Below, in pieces: positions 1-10,052 of a stretch of DNA of 64,000 bases. The DNA is from Allomuricauda sp. F6463D. Its GTDB lineage: Bacteria; Bacteroidota; Bacteroidia; Flavobacteriales; Flavobacteriaceae. Position 1 is the first letter of the stretch; every line of letters starts with the position of its first letter. Made by a program: the position numbers and the translations under genes. The notes below the pieces were generated by a model. That model worked only from the letters and a program-made list of their open reading frames with translations. It did no database searches and was not told the origin of the DNA. The stretch lies in assembly GCF_023015965.1 (NCBI RefSeq), contig NZ_JALKAN010000001.1:310001-374000 (forward strand). Reading direction: 5' to 3'.

Positions 1-3000
1 GGTTTTGGTAATACCTTGTGTCAAACAGATTTCCCTCCATTTATTGTTCCCTATCCTTTGGATGATCTAGATATTACCATTGATGCAGTTGTGGTGGATT
101 GTGATGATTTACAGGTCACAGTACAAGGATCTGAGGGGGTTGCTCCATATCAATATGCTTATACGGATGACCCATTTAACTTTGACCCTACGGAACCGTC
201 TATTTGGGTCGATGGTGGAAATGTAGATAATTTAGGCAACCCAGTCGGCCCAGGAGAAGGAATGTATAAATGGACAGGTTTAATTCCTGGAAGGACTTAT
301 GTGTTTTATGTAAAAGATTTTAATGGTTGTGTAAGACAAAGTAATGTAAATGTAAATGATCTTATCACTGAACCTTTTGAAATTACTTCGACAATCATAC
401 CTTCATGTGATGGTGCCTCCAATGGAAGCATTATATATGAAATTATAGAACAAGAAATCTCACCAGGATCAGAAATAGAATGGGCTTTCTATGATATTTC
501 ATCAGGAGCTTCGGTATTAGTTAGTGATAGTGGAGGGAATATTCCATTTAATTCTCCACAGACCATAGAATTTGACTTATTAGGAGAAGGAAATTATTAT
601 ATAGAAGTAACCAAAAAGGATGGAGCATCATCTGGTTGCGTAAGTGCTTCGGAAAATGAGTTATTAGAAGAACTTGATCCATTAAGCGGAACATTAAATG
701 TACTTCAAGATATCAGTTGTAATAATCCTGGACTAATTGAAGTGCAGAATCCTATTGGTGGTGGGGGTACATATACTTATACAGTAACAGGTCCCGGTTC
801 ATTTACAACGATTACCGATACATCCGACAACCCTATAGAGATTCCATCCAACTCGCCTTCTGGAAATTACTCGGTTATTATGGAGGATCAATATGGATGC
901 CCTGTAAATTTAGGGTCAATACATCTAGATCTAACACCGAATCCAACAATTGACAATGTTAGTGTGGACAACTGTTCGGCTCTGGCAACAGTTACTATCA
1001 GCGCGAGCAGTAGTGTTGGAGCGGATATTTTCTACTCCATTGACGGAGGTAGTACCTATGTTGATAACGGAGGTGTGTTCAGTGACATTGCAGCTGGAAG
1101 TTATGTTGTTGCAGTTATTGATAGTAATGGTTGTTCCGAAACTCAATCTGTTACGGTTCACCCACAATTGCAAGCAACAGTGCAATTGACCAAATTGCTC
1201 GATTGCTCTTCTGATGCTGAAATTACAATCAGTGATCTTGAAGGCTCTGGAGATTATGATTATGAAATTGTAGATGGCTTTGGAACAACTTTGGTGGCCA
1301 GAACAAGTGTGCCAGGTGATCCATTTGTTTACTCGACATCGGTTGTTGGGGATTATACGATCACAGTATATGACGACCTTACAACATCACCAGAATGTTC
1401 GAGAGTATATAATGTATCGGTCCCAGATATTATTTATCCAGATTTCGATACCACTCCAACAGATGTAACTTGTAATGGAGGTGCCGATGGAAGCATTGCG
1501 GCAACACAAACCGATAATGGAATATCTCCATTGTCATATCAACTTTTGGATAGCGGGTTAACTCCAATACCAGGAACAGATTTTACATATGATGCAACAA
1601 CACGTACATTCCATGGATTGATCCCTGGTGATTATATTATAAGAGCAACAGGAACCAATAGCTGTACAACAGATTCAGCAATAATCACAATTGATGAACC
1701 AACAGCTATAGCAGTTGCAATCCCGGCCACCGATGTGGTTCAGTTTGGATGTGCTGCAGGGAATAACCCCGATAATGCAAGCATTACAGTGAATTCCTCA
1801 TCTATTTCTGGAGGAACAAGCACTTATGTGAGATACGAATTTGTGGATGCATCCAGCAATGTGGTACAAGATGGAAACAACAACCAATTGATTGTCACCG
1901 ACCTTGCAGGAGGAACATATACCATCAATGTTTATGACGATGCAGGCTGTATGGGCACCACAACGGCTACAATAAACGCATTTGATGAACTACAAGATGC
2001 AATTATTCCATTAGTGGATGATATTTCTTGTGCCAACGGAGGTGAAACCATTACCATATTAGCACAAGGGCTATTGACGGATTCATCTGTAGGTCCTCAT
2101 GATTATAGTTTTGAGGAAATTGCTACAGGGACCACAAATACCACTGGAACTTTCACTGGATTGCAAGTTGGATTGCATTCATTCCGAGTTAGCAATATTG
2201 TAACTGGATGCTCCATTACCGTAACCCATAATGTAGAGGAAATTGAGCCATTTGGTATTGATGTAATGGAGGATTCTCCAGTAGTGTGTGCCGGTGATGA
2301 CAGTCAAAATCATTTTGAGATTACGGGAGGTTATTCAGGTGGATTTACCTATACAATTTATGATGCCAATGGAACTTTGGCAGATCCAAGTGATGATGTT
2401 TCAATAGGAACGGATAGTGGAACTGGTACAACAAGTGGAAACATTGATTTGCCCAAAGGCACCTATCGCATTGTTGTTGAACAAACAGACTTTCCATTCT
2501 GTACCGAAGAAACCATGGTAACCGTAGGAGGTGCAGACACGGTATTGGATGCGAATATTACTGAAATAGGAAATGCCTCTTGTTCCAACGATCAAGGAAG
2601 GCTTTCGGTAGAACCTACCGGCGGAATCGCACCATATACGATTGCAATACCATCTTTAGGATTAACACAGACCAATGTGTACAGTTATGTATTCACTGGA
2701 CTTTCCGATGGTACATATGATATAGAAATCACAGACGCTGCAGGATGTGTCAATACAACTTTGAGTGGAACTATTTTAACGGTAGATCCATTGATAGCAA
2801 ATATTTCTCCAGCCACACAGACCTTGGATTGTATTGGCGATACGGATGGCACTATTAGTGCAACGTTGACCTCTGGAGGGTTGGGTACCGTACTGTATAG
2901 TTTAAACAGTATAGAAGGTGGAAGCATAATTTCCACATCTTCTACCCAAACATCTTCAACTTTCAACAACTTGAAGGTAGGAACCTATTCCATTACTATT

Positions 3001-4788
3001 TCGGACGATGCAGGATGTACCTACACCACATCCGAAGTTGAAATAATTGATCCCGAACCAGTTGTGGCAAGCTTGGTGCTGTCCAGAGAACTTACATGTG
3101 ATGAGGACGCACAACTGACCTTAACGGTAGAAGGTGGAACTCCATACCCAGGTAATGTATATCAATGGAGTACTTCAGAGGCAGGACCATTTACAGATAT
3201 GTCCGGTGGAAATACACATGTTTTCGATGTGGCTCCAAACAGTGCACCATATCAATATTATGTAATAGATGCGAACGGATGTGAACCCGCATTATCGAAT
3301 GGGGTGACCGTTAATGATATAGTACCGTTGACTGCTGAAATAGATTTAAATGGAGCCTTTATCAATTGTAATGGCGACAGTACAGCTTCAATTTATGCAA
3401 AAGCATCAGGAGGTCTTGGAGACTATAATTACGGATTGTACTCGGATAGTGGAATGATTACTGCTGTGACACCGACAAATACGGATGGATTCTTTGAGAA
3501 CCTTCCACAAGGAACTTATTATGTTGGGGTAACCAGTGTAGATTGTACATGGGTTTCCGAATCCATTACAATAGAAGAGCCAGAGCCTCTTGTTATCACT
3601 AGTGATATAACCAATGTAACATGTATGGATGCCGATGATGGAAGTATTAGTATTAATGTTTCCGGTGGTACTGCGGATTATCAATATGCGATTTCACCTA
3701 ACCTTAACCAGTTTGATACTGAAAACACCTTTACTGATTTAGCTGCCGGTGATTACACCGTGATTGTTCAAGATGCCAATGGTTGTTATGAAGTACTGGA
3801 TTTTACCATAACACAACCAGATGAATTGGTGTTGAGCGTTACGGCAGAACATGAAATTTGCTACGGAAGCGAAGATGGTTTGGTAACCTTGGATATTCAA
3901 GGAGGAACCGCTCCATACAGCACAAGTCTTAACTCAAGTCAAGATGCTAACTTTGTAGAAGGAGTGATGAGCTATGGTAACCTACCAAGCGGAACCCATG
4001 TTATTTTTGTGAAAGATGCCAATGGTTGTACCACCAATCAGATAGTTGAAATAGAATCTGGTGTTAATATGGAAGGTACCGTTGAGGTAGTGTACGAATG
4101 TGATGGAATAATACCAACAAATTATTTGGATATTAATTTTGAGGATTCAAGTATTGTTCCCGAACTGTTGTATGGTATGGATACCACTGATCCAAATCAG
4201 ATGGTTCTAGACCCCGATTTTATAAATCTTATGCCAGGGGAACATACACTTACTGTTGCGCACTCCAATGGATGTACGCGTAGTTTCAATTTTGTGGTAG
4301 AGGCATTTGATCCATTGTCCTTGACTTTGAGCAATGAAAATATCAATGAAATATTGGTAATGGCCTCTGGGGGGAATCCAGAATACGAGTATCAAATCAA
4401 TGGAGGTTCACCAACAAGTGAAAACACGTTCTTGATAAAAGCAACGGATACATACTCCATTACTGTTACCGATGAGAATGGTTGTAGTGTGACCCAAGAA
4501 ATTTTCGTTGAATTTATAGATATTGAAATTCCGAATTTCTTTACTCCTGATGGTGATGGGTTAAACGATACATGGAAACCTAAAAACCTAGAAGTTTTCC
4601 CTAATATAACCATATCAATATTTGACAGGTATGGAAGAACTGTATATCGAATGCTTCAAGATACTGCAGGTTGGGACGGTTTTTATAACCAGGCCGATTT
4701 GCCTACAGGGGATTACTGGTATATCATAAAGCTAAATGGAGATGAGGATACCAGGGAGTTTGTAGGACACTTTACCCTGTACCGATAA
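1..4788 (+). CDS. SprB-like repeat adhesin with T9SS type-B sorting domain, 5' partial
   Basis: The reading frame is open back to base 1 (Gly-Phe-Gly-Asn-Thr before the TTG at 16), so the gene starts outside the window and the TTG is not its start. More than 1590 residues are visible. They are a string of roughly 80-100-residue beta-sandwich repeats, each with a Cys near its start, a motif like NGGADGSI, a GG..Y.Y stretch, and an end like GTYTITVYD..GC. This is the SprB-repeat pattern of flavobacterial gliding adhesins. The last ~85 residues hold IPNFFTPDGDGLND, then FDRYGR, WDG and a terminal FTLYR: the gliding-motility-associated C-terminal domain (CHU_C) that directs type B cargo to the T9SS. 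It is therefore probably an exported cell-surface adhesin. No PorP/SprF partner follows it; the next gene is on the other strand. Family call is firm; ligand unknown. Confidence 0.92.
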   Translation, partial: GFGNTLCQTDFPPFIVPYPLDDLDITIDAVVVDCDDLQVTVQGSEGVAPYQYAYTDDPFNFDPTEPSIWVDGGNVDNLGNPVGPGEGMYKWTGLIPGRTYVFYVKDFNGCVRQSNVNVNDLITEPFEITSTIIPSCDGASNGSIIYEIIEQEISPGSEIEWAFYDISSGASVLVSDSGGNIPFNSPQTIEFDLLGEGNYYIEVTKKDGASSGCVSASENELLEELDPLSGTLNVLQDISCNNPGLIEVQNPIGGGGTYTYTVTGPGSFTTITDTSDNPIEIPSNSPSGNYSVIMEDQYGCPVNLGSIHLDLTPNPTIDNVSVDNCSALATVTISASSSVGADIFYSIDGGSTYVDNGGVFSDIAAGSYVVAVIDSNGCSETQSVTVHPQLQATVQLTKLLDCSSDAEITISDLEGSGDYDYEIVDGFGTTLVARTSVPGDPFVYSTSVVGDYTITVYDDLTTSPECSRVYNVSVPDIIYPDFDTTPTDVTCNGGADGSIAATQTDNGISPLSYQLLDSGLTPIPGTDFTYDATTRTFHGLIPGDYIIRATGTNSCTTDSAIITIDEPTAIAVAIPATDVVQFGCAAGNNPDNASITVNSSSISGGTSTYVRYEFVDASSNVVQDGNNNQLIVTDLAGGTYTINVYDDAGCMGTTTATINAFDELQDAIIPLVDDISCANGGETITILAQGLLTDSSVGPHDYSFEEIATGTTNTTGTFTGLQVGLHSFRVSNIVTGCSITVTHNVEEIEPFGIDVMEDSPVVCAGDDSQNHFEITGGYSGGFTYTIYDANGTLADPSDDVSIGTDSGTGTTSGNIDLPKGTYRIVVEQTDFPFCTEETMVTVGGADTVLDANITEIGNASCSNDQGRLSVEPTGGIAPYTIAIPSLGLTQTNVYSYVFTGLSDGTYDIEITDAAGCVNTTLSGTILTVDPLIANISPATQTLDCIGDTDGTISATLTSGGLGTVLYSLNSIEGGSIISTSSTQTSSTFNNLKVGTYSITISDDAGCTYTTSEVEIIDPEPVVASLVLSRELTCDEDAQLTLTVEGGTPYPGNVYQWSTSEAGPFTDMSGGNTHVFDVAPNSAPYQYYVIDANGCEPALSNGVTVNDIVPLTAEIDLNGAFINCNGDSTASIYAKASGGLGDYNYGLYSDSGMITAVTPTNTDGFFENLPQGTYYVGVTSVDCTWVSESITIEEPEPLVITSDITNVTCMDADDGSISINVSGGTADYQYAISPNLNQFDTENTFTDLAAGDYTVIVQDANGCYEVLDFTITQPDELVLSVTAEHEICYGSEDGLVTLDIQGGTAPYSTSLNSSQDANFVEGVMSYGNLPSGTHVIFVKDANGCTTNQIVEIESGVNMEGTVEVVYECDGIIPTNYLDINFEDSSIVPELLYGMDTTDPNQMVLDPDFINLMPGEHTLTVAHSNGCTRSFNFVVEAFDPLSLTLSNENINEILVMASGGNPEYEYQINGGSPTSENTFLIKATDTYSITVTDENGCSVTQEIFVEFIDIEIPNFFTPDGDGLNDTWKPKNLEVFPNITISIFDRYGRTVYRMLQDTAGWDGFYNQADLPTGDYWYIIKLNGDEDTREFVGHFTLYR

Positions 4789-4814
4789 AAGATTCAATTT
4801 GCTTTAAGTATAAA

Positions 4815-4948
4815 AAAGAGGCTGTCTAAAAAATATTGAAATACGTCATTCTGAACTTGTTTCAGAATCCCATCATATTGATAAGTAATCATTATGAGAA
4901 CCTGAAACAAGTTCAGGTTGACGAAACGACATTTTAGACAGCCTCTTT
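4815..4948. repeat. 134-bp nested inverted repeat (MITE-like or double terminator)
   Basis: The outer arms AAAGAGGCTGTCTAAAA (4815-4831) and TTTTAGACAGCCTCTTT (4932-4948) are perfect 17-bp inverted copies. Inside, CTGAACTTGTTTCAG (4851-4865) and CTGAAACAAGTTCAG (4902-4916) are a second perfect 15-bp inverted pair, extendable to about 26 bp with four mismatches. It lies between two genes that converge on it, so the folded RNA could end transcription from both sides. The size, terminal inverted repeats and nested palindromes also fit a small non-autonomous element; no flanking target duplication is obvious. Confidence 0.8.
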
Positions 4949-4972
4949 AATTTTTTAAAAATAGATAAGTTG

Positions 4973-6703
4973 CTATTTGTACCTCCAACTGGTTAAATCT
5001 GCACCTTGTGGGGCACTTTCGGCAATACGTTGCATAATTTTTGGCACGTACATGGAGTTGTAGCGCAAACGACTTATGGCATTTGGTTGTTCTGGGTCTC
5101 CGTTCCAACAATGTTCCGCACGATCGCCATATAGTACTTCACCATCATAGTATGGTTCGCTGGTACTTTCAAGAAAATCTTCCATTAAATAGACAGCGTT
5201 GTTTAAATAATAGTTGTCCATATCTCCACAGTATATATGTATTTTTCCCTTAAGCTTAGAACCAAGTTTGTCCCAATCACGTTCCAAAATATGTCGTAGA
5301 TCATAGTTTTCTTTCCAGTATTCGGCCACATCATGATTGATATCTCCGGTCATCTTATCCCATATTCTAACAGGATAACCATCATCCCCTTGTGGAGAAT
5401 AAGTAGCTTCCCAAATATCCCATTGTTGTCCAGATCTGGATTTATCACCCAATACCAATTCTAAATGGTTCCCTTGTCTTAAAGTGGATTGTATATCCCC
5501 TAAATAATTACGATGAGCGGGAACTTCCAATTGTTTGTGCTGTGAATCGTAATAATACGCATTGTCGTCTTCATAAATATTGGTAAGGCTATAAGCTCTA
5601 AAATCTATGGGGTCCGGACAAGCTGCAAAACAACCATTATATTCATCAGGATACTTTACCTGTACGGCCAGCGCTTCCCAACCACCAGTGGACCCTCCAT
5701 ATAAAAAACGGGACCAACCTTCACCTATGCCTCGAAATTCCTGTTCGATGTAGGGAATGAGTTCATGGGTGATCGCATCTCCATAGGGCCCTTGACTTGC
5801 TGAATTCACTGCATAGGAATCGTCGTAATACGGAGTTGGATGTTGAATTTCAATTATTAGAAATCGGGGGAAGTCTGGTTCGTTCCAGCGCTTGTAAAAA
5901 TCATAAGCTTCTTGTTGTTGGATAATGTTATATCCTTCCATATCAAAACGTGCTGAATATGTAGGTTCTAAGTTAGGGTCGGGCGGAGTTGTACGGAACC
6001 CTCCAAAATCACTTGGGAAATGACCATGAAATACCATTAATGGATATTCTGCTTCGGGGTGTTCCTCAAAACCTTTGGGCAACAAAATATGTGCGCCAAG
6101 GTACATGTCCCTCCCATAAAACTCCGATAACTTCTCCGATTTGATCTTAATATGCTTAATCCATTCAGTATCCTCTGGTTCAGGAATTGGTGGAATTTTT
6201 TGGTCCATAACCACGGAAACATCCTCAATACCATTAACACCAACCGTTATCTTAAAAGGTTTGCTGTATAAATTTTCTGGAGAAGTGTTCCAGTGTTGTC
6301 CTTCACCATTGTCCATAGGTAGTTTTACCGTATGTCCGGAGGACAAATTAAAAGTTTCGTAAATATGGAGGAGAGCTTGTACATTATACTCACCTGGTGG
6401 AACATCTTTTAGGCTAGGGTAGGGGTAACCAAAAATGGATTCATCGAATGTGATGGATTCTCCCGGAGCCATATCATCCACATTTACTCCAAAGATGAGC
6501 TGTGTATTTAACCCATCGTTTATTTGGAACCGAGGTTCTTTGCTGTCATCTGAGGAGAGCATTAATAACAATCGGCCGTCTTTGTTATTTGGACTTACCG
6601 TTTCATCAAAACGTACAGCGATGCTGAATTTTGATTTTTCAGTTTGTCCACAGGAAATCAATAATAGAAAACAACTACAAAATAAAATGCTGAGTTTGTT
6701 CAT
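4973..6703 (-). CDS. Esterase (esterase D / PF00756-like) lipoprotein
   Basis: 576 residues. The start begins MNKLSILFCSC and a lipobox LLISC at about residues 14-18 predicts an outer-membrane or periplasmic lipoprotein. Residues ~25-180 look like a beta-rich N-terminal domain; ~190-570 are an alpha/beta-hydrolase of the putative-esterase family, with the nucleophile elbow GGSTGG (Ser338) and a HG-H oxyanion-type segment (VFHGHFP). Family members hydrolyse acyl or feruloyl esters or siderophores; the substrate here cannot be read. It stands alone, with an unrelated gene convergent at its 3' end and a 546-bp gap upstream. Confidence 0.8.
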   Translation of the reverse strand: MNKLSILFCSCFLLLISCGQTEKSKFSIAVRFDETVSPNNKDGRLLLMLSSDDSKEPRFQINDGLNTQLIFGVNVDDMAPGESITFDESIFGYPYPSLKDVPPGEYNVQALLHIYETFNLSSGHTVKLPMDNGEGQHWNTSPENLYSKPFKITVGVNGIEDVSVVMDQKIPPIPEPEDTEWIKHIKIKSEKLSEFYGRDMYLGAHILLPKGFEEHPEAEYPLMVFHGHFPSDFGGFRTTPPDPNLEPTYSARFDMEGYNIIQQQEAYDFYKRWNEPDFPRFLIIEIQHPTPYYDDSYAVNSASQGPYGDAITHELIPYIEQEFRGIGEGWSRFLYGGSTGGWEALAVQVKYPDEYNGCFAACPDPIDFRAYSLTNIYEDDNAYYYDSQHKQLEVPAHRNYLGDIQSTLRQGNHLELVLGDKSRSGQQWDIWEATYSPQGDDGYPVRIWDKMTGDINHDVAEYWKENYDLRHILERDWDKLGSKLKGKIHIYCGDMDNYYLNNAVYLMEDFLESTSEPYYDGEVLYGDRAEHCWNGDPEQPNAISRLRYNSMYVPKIMQRIAESAPQGADLTSWRYK

Positions 6704-7249
6704 GATGGTTGGTTTTTAGTTGAATAAGATAATCCATTACGGGCTAATGAAAAAAACCAAGGGCTTAAAAACAATATAATTAAGAGTGATTTTTTATAAA
6801 ATATAGTTTGAATAGTGGTAACAGGTATAGTGTGAACTTTCTTTATTGATTGTATAACACTCTTAATACTAACATCTTATACGCTTGGTCCACTGTAAAG
6901 TTCTCCTTGAATTCGTGCTTTATTTCTATTAAAAGGATGGTAAATACTAAAACCCGGTGAAAAAAGTAGAGGTCGGAACGAGTTAATTACATGATATAAA
7001 TCAGTTTTTCAGGTGCTTTTTGAAATTTGAGACGAGCTATTCAATCTACCTACACGCTAAAGGCTTCAATTAGAATAGAATTGCAACTTTAGCCACCTAT
7101 TTGACATCTTAAAGGGTTAAGAACCAACTGAATGTAATTTTTTTTACTAGTTGTAATCTGAAAACCAGAAGGTTGGGAAAATACTGACAATTATCATCTT
7201 TTAACAATATTTTGTATTGGATCTTTGACCTATCAAAAACCAAAACAAT
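6704..7249. other. 546-bp intergenic region, no gene seen
   Basis: AT-rich spacer between divergently transcribed genes; no open frame of protein-like composition. It contains a 10-bp inverted pair ATTAAGAGTG (6779-6788) / CACTCTTAAT (6858-6867) separated by 69 bp, of unknown meaning. The promoters for the esterase (leftward) and the YceI operon (rightward) must lie here. Confidence 0.5.
7220..7227 (+). promoter_or_regulatory. Possible -7 box for the YceI operon
   Basis: GATCTTTG differs from the Bacteroidota -7 consensus TAnnTTTG at the first base and ends 22 bases before the ATG at 7250. No clear -33 TTTG is seen, so this is tentative. Confidence 0.35.
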
Positions 7250-7852
7250 ATGCAATATTACACAACACATCTACAAGTACCTTTAAAAACAGCCATCTTA
7301 TGGCTAACCTTTGCATTGATACCACTCACTCTTTTATCCCAAAATTATAGCCTTACTAGTGGAGAAGGAGAAGTTACGGTTACCGGAACCTCTACGCTTC
7401 ATGATTGGGAAGAGGTTGCAGAGCAAAGATCAGGGACAATAGACTTGGACAATACAGGTGAACTTCCCAAAATCAATTCCTTAAAATTTATCGTAGAAGC
7501 GGAAAGTTTAAAAAGTGGAAAAGGAGCCATGGATAAGAATACCTATAAAGCGCTCGATACTAAAAATTATAAACAAATCGTATTTGAACTTTCAAAAGTA
7601 AAAAGCGTTTCACCGGTTGTTTCAAATTCCAACAGTTATAAAGTTGTGGCCACTGGAAATTTGACCATAGCAGGAAAAACCAATACAATTGATTTGCCTT
7701 TCAATTTGTCCATAAATGACAATACGATATTGTTGAAAGGTGAAAAGGCGCTGAAAATGACGGATTATGGAATAGAACCTCCCAAAGCGCTTTTAGGAAC
7801 CATTACAACTGGTAACGATATTGAAGTTCATTTTAATACAATTTGGAAATAA
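7250..7852 (+). CDS. YceI family protein
   Basis: 200 residues. An N-terminal signal peptide (hydrophobic segment ~15-28, cleavage near SQN) sends it to the periplasm. The rest matches the YceI lipocalin-like fold: an early VTVTGTSTLHDW strand, a central LKSGKGAMDKN segment with DTKNYKQIVFEL, and the C-terminal signature YGIEPPKALLG. YceI proteins bind isoprenoid-type lipids or quinones and are usually stress related. It is 35 bp upstream of an outer-membrane barrel gene, with a second YceI gene after that, implying joint function. The ligand is inferred only. Confidence 0.88.
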   Translation: MQYYTTHLQVPLKTAILWLTFALIPLTLLSQNYSLTSGEGEVTVTGTSTLHDWEEVAEQRSGTIDLDNTGELPKINSLKFIVEAESLKSGKGAMDKNTYKALDTKNYKQIVFELSKVKSVSPVVSNSNSYKVVATGNLTIAGKTNTIDLPFNLSINDNTILLKGEKALKMTDYGIEPPKALLGTITTGNDIEVHFNTIWK

Positions 7853-7887
7853 ATAAAACTTAAAACTCAACTAATAAATCTACAATT

Positions 7888-9150
7888 ATGAGAAAATACA
7901 CAAAGTTCGGATTACTGGCAGCTGCTTTTTTAGTAGGTCTTTCAGGATATTCCCAAAACCGTCAACTCGACAATTTCCGTTCACCGGACAAAAATGGTAT
8001 CAATGTTTTTGAAGCTGAGAAAGATACAGTAAGCACCTTTGATGGAGTAAAAGTAAGAGTCGGAGGCTCATCAACATTACAGTTCCAAGCATTGGACCAT
8101 GAAAATTCTGGAGCTGTGGATCTTATTCCAATAGGCGATAATTTTAACTTGGCAACTGCAAACTTGGATTTGGATGTGGCCTTGGCTAAAGGTATACGTA
8201 TGCACTTAAGAACGTACCTATCTTCTCGCCACCACCCAGAACCTTATGTGAAAGGTGGATATTTCCAAGTGGATAATTTGGATTTTATAAGTCCTGGTTT
8301 CTTAGAAGGTGCCATGAAGTATCTTACCGTTAAAGTAGGGCACATGGAAAACAATTATGGCGATGCCCACTTCCGAAGAACAGATAACGCCCAAGCCATG
8401 CACAATCCATTTGTTGGTAACTTGATCATGGATGCGTTTACCACAGAGGTTGGTGGTGAAGTATATTTCAGAAAAAATGGATTCATAGGTATGTTTGGAC
8501 TTACCAATGGTAAATTAAACCAAGCTGTAAACAATCCCGATGCAACAGGAGCGTCCATTTTGGCCAAACTGGGATACGATGGCCAAGTGAATGAAGACTT
8601 GAGGATTAGATTTACAGGTTCCGTATACAGCACAGGTAAATCTTCCAGAACCTACCTATACAGTGCAGACCGCTCAGGATCTAGATATTATTTAGTGATG
8701 GAAGATACAGATGCTTCTGCATCTGGTAATTTTAGATCAGGTAGATATGACCCAGGATTTAGTAATGAGATAACAGCTTTTATGATCAACCCATTTGTGA
8801 AGTATAAAGGATTGGAGTTTTTCGGAACGTTTGAGACAGCTTCAGGAAAGACCGATGCTGAAACAGAGAATAGAAATGCAACACAGTTGGCAGGTGAGCT
8901 AGTTTACAGGTTTGGAAACGCTGAAGACTTCTTTATAGGTACTCGTTATAATACTGTGAACTCTGATGATCCATCTGGATCTGATGTGACCATTGATAGG
9001 TTTCAACTTGGAGGTGGTGTATTCTTGACCAAGAACATTTTGGCGAAAATAGAATATGTCAACCAACAGTATGATGGGTATGATACCACAAGTATTTTCA
9101 ACGAAGGTGAATTTAAAGGGGTTTTATTGGAAGCTGTAATTAGTTTCTAA
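7888..9150 (+). CDS. Outer-membrane beta-barrel (porin-like) protein
   Basis: 420 residues with a clear signal peptide MRKYTKFGLLAAAFLVG, cleaved near SGYSQ. The mature protein is rich in alternating aromatic and polar residues and Gly, with many ~10-residue strands (for example RMHLRTYLSS, GMFGLTNGK, LAKIEYVNQQY). It ends in a strand finishing with Phe (LEAVISF), the usual BAM recognition end. There is no plug or TonB box, so a passive porin-like barrel is likelier than a TonB receptor. It lies between two yceI-like genes on the same strand. I do not recognise the exact family. Confidence 0.7.
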   Translation: MRKYTKFGLLAAAFLVGLSGYSQNRQLDNFRSPDKNGINVFEAEKDTVSTFDGVKVRVGGSSTLQFQALDHENSGAVDLIPIGDNFNLATANLDLDVALAKGIRMHLRTYLSSRHHPEPYVKGGYFQVDNLDFISPGFLEGAMKYLTVKVGHMENNYGDAHFRRTDNAQAMHNPFVGNLIMDAFTTEVGGEVYFRKNGFIGMFGLTNGKLNQAVNNPDATGASILAKLGYDGQVNEDLRIRFTGSVYSTGKSSRTYLYSADRSGSRYYLVMEDTDASASGNFRSGRYDPGFSNEITAFMINPFVKYKGLEFFGTFETASGKTDAETENRNATQLAGELVYRFGNAEDFFIGTRYNTVNSDDPSGSDVTIDRFQLGGGVFLTKNILAKIEYVNQQYDGYDTTSIFNEGEFKGVLLEAVISF

Positions 9151-9170
9151 AACAAGAATGATGCTTGATG

Positions 9171-9200
9171 AAGACCTAGGGCAGTAATGTCCTAGGTCTT
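9171..9200 (+). terminator. Hairpin after the barrel gene
   Basis: AAGACCTAGG (9171-9180) pairs perfectly with CCTAGGTCTT (9191-9200) around a 10-base loop. There is no U-run after it, so it may be an attenuator or mRNA-stabilising hairpin rather than a full stop; the second yceI-like gene starts 28 bases later. Confidence 0.55.
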
Positions 9201-9228
9201 TAAACTTAAAAAAACTATATTAGGTAAT

Positions 9229-9828
9229 ATGTTGTATTTAAGTCCATATGTAACCAAAATTGTCTGGGTTGTTTCCATGCTGATAATTGGTTTTGGCATT
9301 ACCGACCCCGAAAGGGAAACTAAAATTAGGGTGGCACCGGATAGCCAAGTGGTTATTTCGGGTACAACGAATGTTAATGAGTTTACCTGTAAATATAACC
9401 TGGAAGAACTGGAGTTGCCCATAGGGTTAGCTTATGACGAGAAAGAAGAACAAATACAGTTCAGTAACGCGCAATTAAAGTTGGCCAACGATTGTTTTGA
9501 TTGTGGTGGAAAGGCAATCAATAAAGATTTCAAAGAATTATTACAGACAAAAGATTATCCACATGTCGAACTTAAGTTGTTGTATGTGAATCCTCCCCAA
9601 CCCAATAGTGAAGAAATAGGTGTGGGTATGGAAATAAAAATAGCTGGTGTAACACGAATCTACGAAACCCAATTATATAGTGAACAACAAGGTAATATTT
9701 GTGTAGATGGGACTATACCGCTCAAGTTGACGCATTTTGGTTTAGAACCACCCCGAAAAGTTTTGGGAATGATCAAGGTTAACGATGATATAAAAGTTCA
9801 GATAGCCTTAAGGTTAAACGAAATTTAA
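9229..9828 (+). CDS. Second YceI family protein
   Basis: 199 residues starting MLYLSPYVTKIVW, with one hydrophobic export signal (~8-25). It keeps the YceI signature near the C terminus (THFGLEPPRKVLGMI) and the ISGTTNVNEFTC opening strand. It differs strongly from the upstream paralogue and has a Cys pair in NDCFDCGGK (~residue 88-91) that the other lacks. Such a pair might form a disulfide or bind a ligand; this is inference. It follows the porin-like gene by 78 bp with a hairpin between, and a terminator follows it. Confidence 0.82.
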   Translation: MLYLSPYVTKIVWVVSMLIIGFGITDPERETKIRVAPDSQVVISGTTNVNEFTCKYNLEELELPIGLAYDEKEEQIQFSNAQLKLANDCFDCGGKAINKDFKELLQTKDYPHVELKLLYVNPPQPNSEEIGVGMEIKIAGVTRIYETQLYSEQQGNICVDGTIPLKLTHFGLEPPRKVLGMIKVNDDIKVQIALRLNEI

Positions 9829-9850
9829 AAACTATAATACATTAGTAGTT

Positions 9851-9887
9851 AAATCCGTTGCGAAAGTATATTCCCAACGGATTTTTT
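9851..9887 (+). terminator. Rho-independent terminator after second yceI
   Basis: AAATCCGTTG (9851-9860) pairs with CAACGGATTT (9875-9884) around a 14-base loop and runs into a T-tract (9882-9887). Confidence 0.8.
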
Positions 9888-10030
9888 GTATTGTGAATGT
9901 AACGTGATAATGTGAAAATGGATGAAAAAAGAATAGACTTTTATTATAGTTTGGAGTAACCATTGTATTAGGTATTTTATAAAAAAGACAATAAATCAAA
10001 AAAAATATTTTTTACAATCGGTTACATTAG

Positions 10031-10038
10031 TATCTTTG
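10031..10038 (+). promoter_or_regulatory. -7 promoter box of the tRNA-Arg gene
   Basis: TATCTTTG matches the Bacteroidota -7 consensus TAnnTTTG exactly and lies 14 bases before the tRNA 5' end. Confidence 0.7.
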
Positions 10039-10052
10039 CACCCGCAAAGTTT

